Below, one piece after another: positions 1 to 9,277 of a DNA stretch of 64,000 bases. The position numbers and the translations under genes were made by a program. Every line of letters starts with the position of its first letter. The first letter of the stretch is position 1. The notes beneath the pieces were generated by a model. It did not search any database, had not been told where the DNA came from, and saw nothing but the letters and a program-made list of their open reading frames with translations. The DNA comes from an uncultured Lachnospiraceae bacterium (GTDB taxonomy: Bacteria; Bacillota; Clostridia; Lachnospirales; Lachnospiraceae): positions 1 through 64,000 of the forward strand of contig CAMVPR010000010.1 of the NCBI GenBank assembly GCA_947169385.1. Reading direction: 5' to 3'.

Positions 1-47
1 TAATATGTAATATTCTATTGTTTTTGGGCTGAAACCTTATCTAAATG

Positions 48-70
48 ACATTGGGTCCGTCCCTCTGGTT
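48..70. repeat. Small GGACGG palindrome, copy 1
   Basis: A copy of the dispersed palindrome lies 33 bases beyond the stop of the HD-GYP gene. The plus strand reads GGGTCCGTCCCTCTGGT, with one arm degraded (ACATTGGG). A decayed half copy (CCACAATGGTT) follows at about 85-95. Positions 1-102 hold no gene that I can support. Confidence 0.7.
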
Positions 71-102
71 TCCGACACCCTAGTCCACAATGGTTCTGTG
101 CT

Positions 103-1473
103 TCACTCATGCAATTCATAATTAACATCCTGATCAATAACTGAAAGCATACACTTTGCAACGTCCGGATCAAACTGTGTACCGCTATTATTCTCAATCT
201 CAGATCGAACTTTGTCTTGCGGCATGTAATTACGATAACTACGGTTGGATGTCATTGCGTCATAGCTGTCGGCTACAGCTATTATTCTTGCATAAAATGG
301 AATCTCTTCTCCTTTCTTGCCATCAGGATAACCTTTGCCATCATATCTCTCATGATGCCATCTGGCTCCTGTAGACAAATCAGGACGACTCTTTATCTCT
401 GCTAAAATATCATATCCTAGACCAGGATGCGTCTTAATTACAGCATACTCGTCATCTGTCAGTCTCGATGTACTGTTGATAATCTCATTCGGTACACCTA
501 TCTTACCAATATCATGCAAAAGAGCCATATAATACACATTATCACATTCTTCAGAAGAAAGGCCTAGCTTTTCCGCTAGCATTCTTGAATACTTAGCAAC
601 TCTTACTGAGTGTCCTCGAGTATACTCATCTTTTGCATCTATGGTATGCGCTAACGCTTCCATGACTTCAACCGAAAGAATCTTAACTTCTTCCTTAGCA
701 TTAATCGCATCATCAGTTGCTTTGATATTGTTTATAATGATGTAAAACGCCCATATAAACAATACAAAAAATATATACGAAAGAATATGCGTTACAGAAA
801 TGGCATCAACACTACAGAATTGACTAGTATAGAAATCTAATACACTATAGGCTACTATAAACATTAAAGGTGTTATCAAAAACATCCTCCAATTAACATG
901 CCGCTTTCTGTCCGACAATTTGGCCAAAGCTCTCATAATATAGAAATACAACAAGAACATAATAATAACACATGCAATGTTATTGAAATTGGAAAGAATT
1001 TTGGAGAAAATTTCAGAATCATCAGAAACATCATAATTTTTGTTGTCAATTAGTATTATAATTACCGAAAACATGACATATACAAACATGACCATCGATT
1101 TATTATATGCTTTCAATGACCTTCCCAGCAAATATGAAATCAAAAAAGACGCAAGTAAAAATATGATAGTGCCAATAAAAACAATAATAGAACTGAATAC
1201 CGGATCGGTATCCAAGGAAATATTATTCATGGCGTCTATATTCTGAAAACCTAACTTTGACCATTCATTTATATAAACTATAAGAGCCGATATTAATGTT
1301 GAAAATAGAAACATCAAAAACGGATTTGTAATCAGAGCCAAAAAAAACAATTTAGCCTTGCTGTATCCTTCTCTTAAAAAACACTTTTTTAGTGAAACAT
1401 AATAAAGAACAATATAGCATACATAAAATATATACCCGAATAAATCATTTACACTCTTTAGTATTTGCATCAA
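103..1473 (-). CDS. Membrane-bound HD-GYP domain c-di-GMP phosphodiesterase
   Basis: The 456-residue protein has about seven or eight hydrophobic segments in residues 1-255, then an HD-GYP domain from about residue 270 to the end. The diagnostic motifs are visible: HDIGKIGVP, HHERYDGKGYPDG and ADSYDAMTSNRSYR. Family knowledge says such domains hydrolyse c-di-GMP, and the metal-binding HD and the GYP-equivalent loop are intact, so an active enzyme is likely. The N-terminal membrane region probably senses something but has no family I recognise. The ATG is preceded by TGGAGGG at a good distance. The gene is flanked on both sides by small palindromic repeats and probably has its own promoter, which I could not define. 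Confidence 0.9.
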   Translation of the reverse strand: MMQILKSVNDLFGYIFYVCYIVLYYVSLKKCFLREGYSKAKLFFLALITNPFLMFLFSTLISALIVYINEWSKLGFQNIDAMNNISLDTDPVFSSIIVFIGTIIFLLASFLISYLLGRSLKAYNKSMVMFVYVMFSVIIILIDNKNYDVSDDSEIFSKILSNFNNIACVIIMFLLYFYIMRALAKLSDRKRHVNWRMFLITPLMFIVAYSVLDFYTSQFCSVDAISVTHILSYIFFVLFIWAFYIIINNIKATDDAINAKEEVKILSVEVMEALAHTIDAKDEYTRGHSVRVAKYSRMLAEKLGLSSEECDNVYYMALLHDIGKIGVPNEIINSTSRLTDDEYAVIKTHPGLGYDILAEIKSRPDLSTGARWHHERYDGKGYPDGKKGEEIPFYARIIAVADSYDAMTSNRSYRNYMPQDKVRSEIENNSGTQFDPDVAKCMLSVIDQDVNYELHE

Positions 1474-1529
1474 TTACCCTCCATATGTGAAAATGCTGAC
1501 GACACCCTGGTTTTTCTAAAACCCAAAAA

Positions 1530-1566
1530 CCACGAGGTCCGTCCCTATGGTCTAAGTCCCCCTGGT
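1530..1566. repeat. Small GGACGG palindrome, copy 2 plus half copy
   Basis: A full copy (CCACGAGG, TCCGT, CCCTATGG) is at 1530-1550, followed directly by a half copy AGTCCCCCTGGT ending at 1566 and a decayed CCACTGGT near 1571. It fills most of the space between the papain-like gene and the HD-GYP gene. Confidence 0.75.
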
Positions 1567-1584
1567 CTTCCCACTGGTCTACGG

Positions 1585-2862
1585 TTAATACAGCCCTTTA
1601 ATACAACAATTGTTGGTCTTGTCTTTTCTCTCAATCTTATCTAACGTCGCTTGTTCGTGAAGGTCATACCACTTATCGTTAAGCTTTATAAAAGACTCTC
1701 CTTCTTTAGAAATTGCCTTAAATTTGAATCCATGTTCTTTCCAACCGGGTCCTTCAACAGGTGCTATACCTGATTCGTAAGTGATTGCAATGGCATAGTC
1801 AGCAACATCAATCTTCTCGTTAAGCTTGACAACTTGATATCCAGTATCCTTCAAATGCTCTTTCTGTGTATATAAACATTGTTCAAACTTATCATCGTAT
1901 ATCTCTATAGTAATATCCTGATCCCTTTTAAAAGAATATGTACCTACAGCTGAAAGTGTACCTTTCTTTTTGAATACATTTGCAACAGTAACTTCCTTAT
2001 CCTGCTTTATTGATCTATCTTTATCGCAAATCCAATCGTAAGTTGCCACATACGAGTATTCATCTGACATTGACATAAACATCGGAGTATCATTGTAAAA
2101 ATCCGGCTTGGTATCATACGACACATAGTAATATCCGCTGTTCTGCTGCGAATTAGCTGTAAGCCACGCACCATCCTGTAGCGGTTTTTTGTGGAAATAC
2201 TTCTTAGGAAAATGATCATCCCATCCTACAACAGCAATCGAGTGATCATAAGTTTCAGGATCGTCCGTCACACAATTCAATGTGCTATATCCCCTAAAAT
2301 TCCCCATTGTTCCTCGAACGGTATCAGGAATACCAATATCCATTGCTCCATATTTCTTGATGTATTCCTTAATTGTATCAAAATCATACTTAGGAAGGTC
2401 AATACCTCTGGTAAGAACATAGCCATCAAATCCATTAGAGAGACTCATCACAACGAAAGCAGCAACTCCTCCGATCTCCATCGGATTGGAATTAGTAAAA
2501 ATACCTTCTTCTCTGTCTTTGTCGTACACATGGGTTACTATACTTAACGGATCAATCTCTACTTCTTTGCCGTTCTCCAATTCGTACCCGGTTTCTAAAG
2601 AAACAGCTGCCGCGTAAGCCCAACAAGTTCCACCGTCCTGAACTCTCATGTGAACGGGTACTCCTTCTTCATTGAGCTCAAAATATCCATCCTCGCCATG
2701 AACATATTTCTCTTCTGTAGTTGCGACATCTGTTGAAGAAGCTTGTTTATCTACCGCATCAGAAGAACTCTGTCCATCATCTACTACAGGTTTAGAACAG
2801 CTTACAGATAATAATGCAAATGTCAGTATAACTAACCCCCAAATAATTCTTATCCCCTTCAT
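1585..2862 (-). CDS. Papain-family (C1) cysteine peptidase lipoprotein
   Basis: The 425-residue protein starts with a lipoprotein signal ending LLSVSCSK, so it is probably anchored to the outer face of the membrane. A C1-type fold is supported by the catalytic Cys at about residue 80 in GGTCWAYAAAVS, the His at about residue 207 in DHSIAVVGWDD, and the Asn in the following TANSQQNSGYYYVSY. The Gln expected upstream of Cys fits VRVQDGGTCWA. C-terminal of the catalytic domain is a beta-rich region of about 150 residues with no recognised family. AGGAGG precedes the ATG. Similar proteins in clostridia are annotated as C1 family peptidases; the substrate is unknown. Confidence 0.88.
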   Translation of the reverse strand: MKGIRIIWGLVILTFALLSVSCSKPVVDDGQSSSDAVDKQASSTDVATTEEKYVHGEDGYFELNEEGVPVHMRVQDGGTCWAYAAAVSLETGYELENGKEVEIDPLSIVTHVYDKDREEGIFTNSNPMEIGGVAAFVVMSLSNGFDGYVLTRGIDLPKYDFDTIKEYIKKYGAMDIGIPDTVRGTMGNFRGYSTLNCVTDDPETYDHSIAVVGWDDHFPKKYFHKKPLQDGAWLTANSQQNSGYYYVSYDTKPDFYNDTPMFMSMSDEYSYVATYDWICDKDRSIKQDKEVTVANVFKKKGTLSAVGTYSFKRDQDITIEIYDDKFEQCLYTQKEHLKDTGYQVVKLNEKIDVADYAIAITYESGIAPVEGPGWKEHGFKFKAISKEGESFIKLNDKWYDLHEQATLDKIERKDKTNNCCIKGLY

Positions 2863-2876
2863 ACACTCCTCCTAAA

Positions 2877-2946
2877 CCACAGGGTACGTCCCTATGGTCT
2901 GGTCGAATCCACAGGGTCCGTCCCTCTGGTCGCCGTCCCTCTGGTC
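2877..2946. repeat. Small GGACGG palindrome cluster, copies 3 and 4
   Basis: Two full copies lie side by side: 2877-2898 (arms CCACAGGG and CCCTATGG) and 2909-2930 (arms CCACAGGG and CCCTCTGG). A half copy GCCGTCCCTCTGGT ends at about 2945, just short of the stop codon of the phosphatase gene. Tandem full and half copies suggest growth by local duplication or slippage. Confidence 0.8.
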
Positions 2947-2949
2947 ACA

Positions 2950-4632
2950 CTACTCTCTACCCTTAAATGTAAATCCAAGCATCGTCATATCGTCAAACTG
3001 TGGCTCGTCACCCACGAACTTATCAACAGCTTCGCGCATATACCAAATGATATTAGAGTTGTCATCATCTTGATGCTCATTCAAAACTTCAATCATTCTG
3101 TCAATTCCGAATCTCTCGCCATCACCGCGCTTAGCCTCATTAAGACCATCTGTATATAGGAAAATGCTGTCGCCCTTCTTGAGCGTGAACTCATTCTCCG
3201 GAAACTCCATTCCCGGAATAAATGCTACCGGTGGGCCATGAGATGACTTAACTATCTCATACCCCTTAGAATCCTGCTTGATAATAGGATAATCATGTCC
3301 GGCATTACAGTACGTTACGTGTCCTGTATTAAGATTAATAATTGCGAACCATACAGTGACAAACATTCCGGCATCATTTTTAGCAGCAATCTGTTTATCA
3401 GCTTTAGCAAGTACTTCAGACGGTGAAAATGAAGAACTTGCATAAGACTTGATAAGCGTCTTGGCTATAGCCATAAAGAACGCTGCGCCGACTCCCTTAT
3501 CAGATACATCTGCAACCAGTATAGCAACATGGTCTTTATCCGGCATAAAGAAATCATAGAAATCACCACCGACTTCTCTTGCAGGCGTCATAGATGCATA
3601 GAGATCAAATTCAGGTCTGCTAACCAAGTCAGAAGACATATCCTCAAGCATACCTTTCTGGATAGCTGTCGCAATCTCCATCTCAGCACCGATACGCTCT
3701 CTCTCAGCGGTCATGCTCTCAAGGTTGTTCATGTAGTCAATAATCTGCTCCTGCATAAGCTTAATTTTACTGTACATGTCCTCAATCTCATCACCGCTCT
3801 TGATGCCTATATCATCAATACTTTCCTTGTCATAACCGTTCTCATTATTACCAAAAGCAACGAGGTAATCAGTAAGCTTCTTTATAGGATTAACAACATA
3901 GAAATTCAAAAGATTGGTATAAACATAATAAACAAATACTACAGACACAAGAAGCAGAATGAGCATAATAAACAAATAGTTTACACGCTTCTTAATAATC
4001 TCAGTCATGCTTATATCAACACAAACGATTGCGATTGCATTGCCATCGTTATCCAATAAAGGTTCTCCGCCGGATGACAACCATCCGAACTCTTTATCGT
4101 AACTTACTTTAGGTTCTATATGATCATTATTATCAATTCCGTTATAAAGCGCCGGAACCTCGGTTATATTACCTAACGAATAATACTCTCCGCTCGGCTC
4201 AATAATGTAAGTTGCCTTATCTCCATGTATATTCTGAATATAAAGATACTCAACATTCATGTCCTCAGAAAACTTGGCAATCTGCTTATAAAGAGCAGTA
4301 TAATCTTCGTAAATCCCTTTATTCTTCATATAATTGATAATAGGCGTCTGATCTTCGTATGATGCCTTCTCATACACTTCTCTATACTCATCTGTCTCTA
4401 CAAGTTCAATAAGCCTCTTAACAAACATGGTATCCACGCTATCAGCAATTGTATTGGCGACCGCTGATACTTTACGATTATAGAACTTATTGGTTTCAAC
4501 AGAGAAAATGTAACCGCCCCCTACAAGAAACATAACCGAAACTATAACCATAGAAATAATCATAATCCTGGTAATCTTCTTGCCAAGCCTTGTTTGAGAC
4601 ATCTTGTTCTTTTTATCATTTGCTTTACTCAT
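2950..4632 (-). CDS. Membrane sensor SpoIIE-type PP2C serine phosphatase
   Basis: A 560-residue protein with a transmembrane segment near residue 30, an extracytoplasmic sensory region (about 50-225), a second membrane segment (about 230-255), a HAMP linker (NPIKKLTDYLVAFG), and a C-terminal SpoIIE/PP2C domain from about 320. The metal-site motifs are visible: REVGGDFYDFF and LVADVSDKGVGAAFFMA. Family knowledge says such enzymes dephosphorylate RsbV-like STAS proteins in partner switching. I place the start at MSKAND, where GGAGG stands 9 bases upstream; the longer upstream frame overlaps the previous gene. Only four bases separate it from the MFS-fusion gene, so the two are co-transcribed. 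A possible partner pair (RsbW-like, STAS) is at 13.9 and 20.5 kb. Confidence 0.9.
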   Translation of the reverse strand: MSKANDKKNKMSQTRLGKKITRIMIISMVIVSVMFLVGGGYIFSVETNKFYNRKVSAVANTIADSVDTMFVKRLIELVETDEYREVYEKASYEDQTPIINYMKNKGIYEDYTALYKQIAKFSEDMNVEYLYIQNIHGDKATYIIEPSGEYYSLGNITEVPALYNGIDNNDHIEPKVSYDKEFGWLSSGGEPLLDNDGNAIAIVCVDISMTEIIKKRVNYLFIMLILLLVSVVFVYYVYTNLLNFYVVNPIKKLTDYLVAFGNNENGYDKESIDDIGIKSGDEIEDMYSKIKLMQEQIIDYMNNLESMTAERERIGAEMEIATAIQKGMLEDMSSDLVSRPEFDLYASMTPAREVGGDFYDFFMPDKDHVAILVADVSDKGVGAAFFMAIAKTLIKSYASSSFSPSEVLAKADKQIAAKNDAGMFVTVWFAIINLNTGHVTYCNAGHDYPIIKQDSKGYEIVKSSHGPPVAFIPGMEFPENEFTLKKGDSIFLYTDGLNEAKRGDGERFGIDRMIEVLNEHQDDDNSNIIWYMREAVDKFVGDEPQFDDMTMLGFTFKGRE

Positions 4633-4636
4633 AGCA

Positions 4637-7591
4637 TCACGCCTCCGAAATATCTTGCTTTGCCTTTCTGCCTCGCCTGTCGAACAATCCAAAGAGTAGG
4701 AAGATTAACGACAGTATCGTAAGAACTCCGGCTAGAGTGCTTAAACCTTTGCCAACGCCCATAATGAGCACATAAGAGAATACGAAAGAACCAACTGATT
4801 GAGCTATATTCTCGAAAACGCTGTAAACACCAAAAGCCCTGTCATAACCATATTCTTCAACCTCTTTTAAGTCAGTAAAATACCCTGTCATAAGAGGATT
4901 ACCAAATCCATCAGAAATACCTACCAGCGCAAGTGCTATAAAAAGTGCAGGAATGCTCTTAAACATTACAACTACGACAAATGCCAACGCATAAACAATA
5001 GATGATAATGCAAGTCCAAGCCTCTTCTTTCTAGAAAATACTTTGGTAAGCCATCCGCCAAATACTACTACAAACAGCGCATTTATCAGGTAAGAATAAC
5101 CTATATATGTCTCTGAAAGGCCCCATTCCTCGCCGAGAATAGGATACATATAGTTGAGATAATATCCTACAATCGCAGCAGGTACAAGCATCATCACGAA
5201 GAATCCTAAGATCTTAGGATTAAGTACAAGCTTTCTGATTGGAACCTTATTAACCTCTTTAGTCTCTTCTTCATTTTCAACAACTGTACTAGAAAGATAA
5301 GCTTTGGTCGCAAATATCAAAACTATACTAAACACAGCTGTGATAAAGAACATAGCCGAATATTTAACCCACTGAATAATGAAACCGCCAAAGATTATAC
5401 CGCAGTTGGCACCACTGAATCCGGCAGCACTGTAATAAGCAAATCCCTTATCTCTATCCTCTTCAGGAAGACCGGCAATCAAAATGTTAATCATGAGAAC
5501 CAGAGTTCCCCAACCCGCACCAAGTATAGCCTGGCTCAAAGACAGCACCCAAATATTAGGAATCATTCTAAGAGCAAGTCCGGCTGTAACGCAGATTGAG
5601 CTCAACAATGCTGTCCTCTTGGCACCGATTACTCTAATTATCTTGTTACCGATAAATGAAAACAGCGCACAGGCAACTACTTCCGCTGAAATCGGTATAG
5701 CGGCCAAAAACTCCTGGTTAAGTCCAAAAGTCGTTCCATTATTAGCTATACGCATAGCATATATAGGAAGAATCGCGGTGGTGAGGTTCGTGAAGAAACA
5801 TATCAAAAATGTCATGAACCTGAGAACACCCGCAGGAACAACTTTATTCTCGTCTGTCTCCTCGTCATCGTCGTCTTTCTTATATTTATCTGCAACGAAG
5901 TAGAATATCTCTATGACAAAAAGAATAACAACCGTTGTCATAGCGATAATATTGATAATCAGGCTGAACAACATACTCTTGTTGTCTTTCTCGAAACCTG
6001 CTAAATCCTTACCAACCTCTATAAGTCCTATGGCTTTGCCATCTTCGTCAAATATAGGCCGCAATACAAATATAAAGCTACCTGAACTGCTCTTATTGAC
6101 ATAGGTCTTGCCCTTACCGGATTCTAATATTGCCTGCTCGTCAGAGCCCTCATAATCCCAATCATACGGATAAACCACACAAGTGCTCTCTAAAGAATAG
6201 GTAAGGGTAATCGTCCCATCAATAACTCGATATAGAGAACAATAAAGATCTTTAGCATCCTCTGTATCAGCCAAAAATGTTGATTCTACCGTGTCTTTAA
6301 CCTTCTTATAATTGTCATTCATGTAGTCAGACGGTTTATTAAGTGCAAGAAATGCGTCCTTTGGAAGTCTCTCGGCTGTAACTGTAGCCGCAAGATTCTC
6401 TCTTGAATACACTTCTGCCTGCAACTGGCCTTGGAACTTAGGATATACAGATCCCAAGAAAAGTATACCCATAGCGATAACTCCGGCAATAATCGCAAGA
6501 ATAATTCTAGTATACTTGCTCGCCTTTCTGATAATAAAAACAACAAAAAGCACTAAATCTATAACTGCTGTAACTGAAAGAATAAAAATCGCTATCCATA
6601 ATATGAAGGTTAATACCTTCCATTTAGCAGATAACTCAACTTCATAGATAGTTTCGCCTTCTCCGTCTTCCCACACAGTTACGCCGTATGATGTCGTAGA
6701 AACCAGCTTATTATCTGCATTTACAAAATAAGTAATCTGTCTCTCTCCTACAGGTTCTTCAAGCTCTAATACACCTTTATCCCCCGTAGTTACGTCAATA
6801 GTCATAATATTTCTTAATCCTATGTCGGTAACATACAAAGTATTGTTACCATAGCTGATATTCCTGATAATACTCTTATCATGTGTATCACTGTTATATA
6901 ACAGCTTATCATGAATACCATCTACATATTGAAGCAATCTTCCGTTATAAGTTGTGTACCATAAGGTGCCGGTCTTATCGTCGTAAGTAGCACTAAGTAC
7001 CGTGTCTTCAACATTTGCAAATTTAAGGTCCTTAACCGTAGAATCTGCACTATCCGTCACAAACAAAGAATCTTTACCTTTATGAATGAAAATGACAGAT
7101 GAATCCGTTCCGCACATTCCGACTACTACGGACCTCATTCTCTCGGTCTCGGTACTACTTCTACGACCTTCATATGACCATTTTCTGATTGTTTCCAAAA
7201 ACTTACCGCTAGGTGATAACTTAATTATTGACTCCGATGCAAGCCTTACACCCTTAGATATACGCACATCGTGCACATAAACGTTACCCTTGTCGTCACA
7301 GGTTATATTGTCAGCGCTGTCAAATGTATCGTCGCTCGCTTCCCTTCTCCATAAGAGCTCTCCATCCTCAGAAATCTTGAGAATCTGAGAGTTAGAACTG
7401 TCTATGACAAGTATGTTGCCTGAAGAATCTGTAGCACTTGTGTATGGATTCTCTAACTGGAATGGCTTAAACGGACTGACAAACAGCCATTTCCACAAGA
7501 ATATTACTGCAGCAAATGACAACACAAGCATGATAACACTTATGATTATTCGTATTCTTTTGTTTTTAAGTTTCTTATCTGCATCCTGCAT
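4637..7591 (-). CDS. Beta-propeller/sensor/MFS transporter fusion
   Basis: This 984-residue protein has an unusual order. There is one membrane anchor (about 15-35), then an extracytoplasmic region to about 320 with NHL/SMP-30-like propeller repeats (for example SATDSSGNILVIDSSNSQIL and DDKGNVYVHDVRI). Two membrane segments follow at about 330-375, then a Cache-like extracellular segment to about 530, another membrane segment, and a 12-helix MFS domain from about 585 to the end. MFS features include the GNKIIRVIGAKR and FSRKKRLGLALSS loops. The product is probably a sensor or transporter reading an extracellular ligand. It starts 12 bases after the upstream DUF2156 gene, with GGAG before the ATG, and continues into the phosphatase gene. 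The function of the transporter part is unknown. Confidence 0.82.
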   Translation of the reverse strand: MQDADKKLKNKRIRIIISVIMLVLSFAAVIFLWKWLFVSPFKPFQLENPYTSATDSSGNILVIDSSNSQILKISEDGELLWRREASDDTFDSADNITCDDKGNVYVHDVRISKGVRLASESIIKLSPSGKFLETIRKWSYEGRRSSTETERMRSVVVGMCGTDSSVIFIHKGKDSLFVTDSADSTVKDLKFANVEDTVLSATYDDKTGTLWYTTYNGRLLQYVDGIHDKLLYNSDTHDKSIIRNISYGNNTLYVTDIGLRNIMTIDVTTGDKGVLELEEPVGERQITYFVNADNKLVSTTSYGVTVWEDGEGETIYEVELSAKWKVLTFILWIAIFILSVTAVIDLVLFVVFIIRKASKYTRIILAIIAGVIAMGILFLGSVYPKFQGQLQAEVYSRENLAATVTAERLPKDAFLALNKPSDYMNDNYKKVKDTVESTFLADTEDAKDLYCSLYRVIDGTITLTYSLESTCVVYPYDWDYEGSDEQAILESGKGKTYVNKSSSGSFIFVLRPIFDEDGKAIGLIEVGKDLAGFEKDNKSMLFSLIINIIAMTTVVILFVIEIFYFVADKYKKDDDDEETDENKVVPAGVLRFMTFLICFFTNLTTAILPIYAMRIANNGTTFGLNQEFLAAIPISAEVVACALFSFIGNKIIRVIGAKRTALLSSICVTAGLALRMIPNIWVLSLSQAILGAGWGTLVLMINILIAGLPEEDRDKGFAYYSAAGFSGANCGIIFGGFIIQWVKYSAMFFITAVFSIVLIFATKAYLSSTVVENEEETKEVNKVPIRKLVLNPKILGFFVMMLVPAAIVGYYLNYMYPILGEEWGLSETYIGYSYLINALFVVVFGGWLTKVFSRKKRLGLALSSIVYALAFVVVVMFKSIPALFIALALVGISDGFGNPLMTGYFTDLKEVEEYGYDRAFGVYSVFENIAQSVGSFVFSYVLIMGVGKGLSTLAGVLTILSLIFLLFGLFDRRGRKAKQDISEA

Positions 7592-7603
7592 TCGGATAGT
7601 CTC

Positions 7604-8563
7604 CTATTCTTTTTCGTTAAGCGTAAGCCTTGATAAAAGCGAGTATTCCGGACACAGATGAATCTTATATCTTCTAAGACTCTCTATACCACAATCCTCA
7701 GTGTAATTGACAAAATCGCAGCCCTTCAAGAATCTGTCGTAACACTCTTTTAGTAAGTATTCATTGATACCCTTCATCTTGTTAACTGCGTGCTTAAATT
7801 GATAAACTGCCTGCCCCATACGCATGCTCACTATGCAAAAGCCGACCATCTCTCCATCTACCCTGACAAGTATTCCTTTAGCATGTATCTTGTCAAATGA
7901 AGACACAACTCTCTTAGTCACCTCTACAAGGCAACCGAAGTGACACTCGACACAGTTCTTAGATCCGCACCAAAGGGTATCCATAAACTCAATTATCTCA
8001 TCTAAGCTGTCTTTGGTAATCTCAACTGTCTCGTAATTGAACTTGCGCTTAAAATAGTTATAACGATATCTGTCATCTTGCATATCAAGCCCTGCTTCAA
8101 ATGACTCAGCCGAGTAAATATACTCCATATAATCCCTGTTATCCTCAATATCAAAGTCGTACCCTTCATACCTCTCGAAATATGGGAGCATCCACTCTGT
8201 GATATCCATCATTACGACTTTCTCGCCAATAACCTCAAAATCATGTCTTAATATGTCAAATGATAACTTGAATGATTCATCATCATAGTGACCTATAAAA
8301 GGAATACCGACCAGTATCCCTTCATTTGACTCATAACAAAAAGATATAATCATGTTATTCTCAATCTTGGAAAACACTGGAAGAGTGTCTCCCCACGCAA
8401 TCATATTAAGAAAACAAGTCGATGCTGACCACGGCTCGTTCATCTGGTCATAGTACGGATCAAATATCGCTTGATCCTCAGGCACTACCTTCTTATATCC
8501 AAGTGATTTGATGACATCAAGCATTTCCTGAGATATGGGGTTAACAATTCTATTATTCCTCAT
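7604..8563 (-). CDS. DUF2156 / phosphatidylglycerol lysyltransferase C-domain-like protein
   Basis: A 319-residue soluble protein without signal or membrane segments. The GNAT-like double fold typical of DUF2156 is suggested by the early FDPYYDQMNEPWSASTCF segment and the central FKRKFNYETVEIT segment, followed by a region around VDGEMVGFCIVSMRMGQAVY. Family members transfer an aminoacyl group, but many stand-alone versions in clostridia are uncharacterised. GGAAG lies before the ATG. It is the first gene of a three-gene run with the MFS fusion and the SpoIIE phosphatase. I am confident of the gene and moderately confident of the family. Confidence 0.75.
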   Translation of the reverse strand: MRNNRIVNPISQEMLDVIKSLGYKKVVPEDQAIFDPYYDQMNEPWSASTCFLNMIAWGDTLPVFSKIENNMIISFCYESNEGILVGIPFIGHYDDESFKLSFDILRHDFEVIGEKVVMMDITEWMLPYFERYEGYDFDIEDNRDYMEYIYSAESFEAGLDMQDDRYRYNYFKRKFNYETVEITKDSLDEIIEFMDTLWCGSKNCVECHFGCLVEVTKRVVSSFDKIHAKGILVRVDGEMVGFCIVSMRMGQAVYQFKHAVNKMKGINEYLLKECYDRFLKGCDFVNYTEDCGIESLRRYKIHLCPEYSLLSRLTLNEKE

Positions 8564-8637
8564 AGCTTTACTTCCTAAATCTTAAAACACACTATAAAAA
8601 TTATATCACGAGCGTTATCATCTCGCAACATTTCCGT

Positions 8638-9216
8638 TTATTCATGATTGTAATAAGCAAGTGACATACTCTCAATCTTTCCGTCGGTAAGTGAAACCTG
8701 GCACATAACATCATTGAAATTGTATGAAAGATATGTATCATCCTTGTCAGATGTGTCACCTAAGAGTGCTACTGCGTCATCTGCACTTTGGCCGAGCTTT
8801 ACAGTACCGCCAAGACTTGCATCGCCTTCTTTGACATCTCTGCCGTTAATCTCGATAAACTCCATAGTATCATCGTCAACATACTCTGTAATAGTAACGC
8901 CGGTGTAATAATGCATAATTCTTGTGCCTGCTGTACCTCCGTCGCAAGGCTCGATTGTCTCATCCGGCTTAGCTGTCTCGCCAAGCTGATCCTTGACTGC
9001 AGAGAACTTACCGCCTGCCTTTAATTGAATTCCATTAAATTCAACATACGCTCCCTCAACACCGGTATCAGGCGCAGAATTGTCAACTGCTTCCTCTTTC
9101 TTAGCCTCGGTTGTATCATTTGCAGCAGAACTGCTTGAGCTTGACGAATTACCGCCACATCCTGCTAAAACACCTAACATCATTACCATAATTGCTGTCA
9201 TAAATAATTTCTTCAT
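8638..9216 (-). CDS. Small secreted lipoprotein of unknown function
   Basis: A 192-residue protein with a clear lipoprotein signal (KLFMTAIMVMMLGVLAGCGG), a serine-rich linker and an acidic stretch. Its folded region repeats a short motif in which a calculated property is tested, for example LKAGGKFSAVKDQLGE and VKLGQSADDAVALLGD. These resemble the small helix-strand repeats found in DUF4309/SmpA-like lipoproteins, but I do not assign a family. AGGAG precedes the ATG by a normal distance. It seems to be a single-gene unit between the O-acetylation genes and the DUF2156 operon. Confidence 0.8.
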   Translation of the reverse strand: MKKLFMTAIMVMMLGVLAGCGGNSSSSSSSAANDTTEAKKEEAVDNSAPDTGVEGAYVEFNGIQLKAGGKFSAVKDQLGETAKPDETIEPCDGGTAGTRIMHYYTGVTITEYVDDDTMEFIEINGRDVKEGDASLGGTVKLGQSADDAVALLGDTSDKDDTYLSYNFNDVMCQVSLTDGKIESMSLAYYNHE

Positions 9217-9246
9217 AATCGTATCTCCTTTTTAATAAATAGTGTA

Positions 9247-9275
9247 CCACAGGGTCCGTCCCTCTGGTTCGTTTG
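9247..9275. repeat. Small GGACGG palindrome, copy 5
   Basis: A full copy at 9247-9268 (arms CCACAGGG and CCCTCTGG) is followed by a half arm GTTTGGTTC. It lies between the lipoprotein gene and the AlgX-like gene, and its half arm almost touches the AlgX-like stop codon. Confidence 0.8.
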
Positions 9276-9277
9276 GT

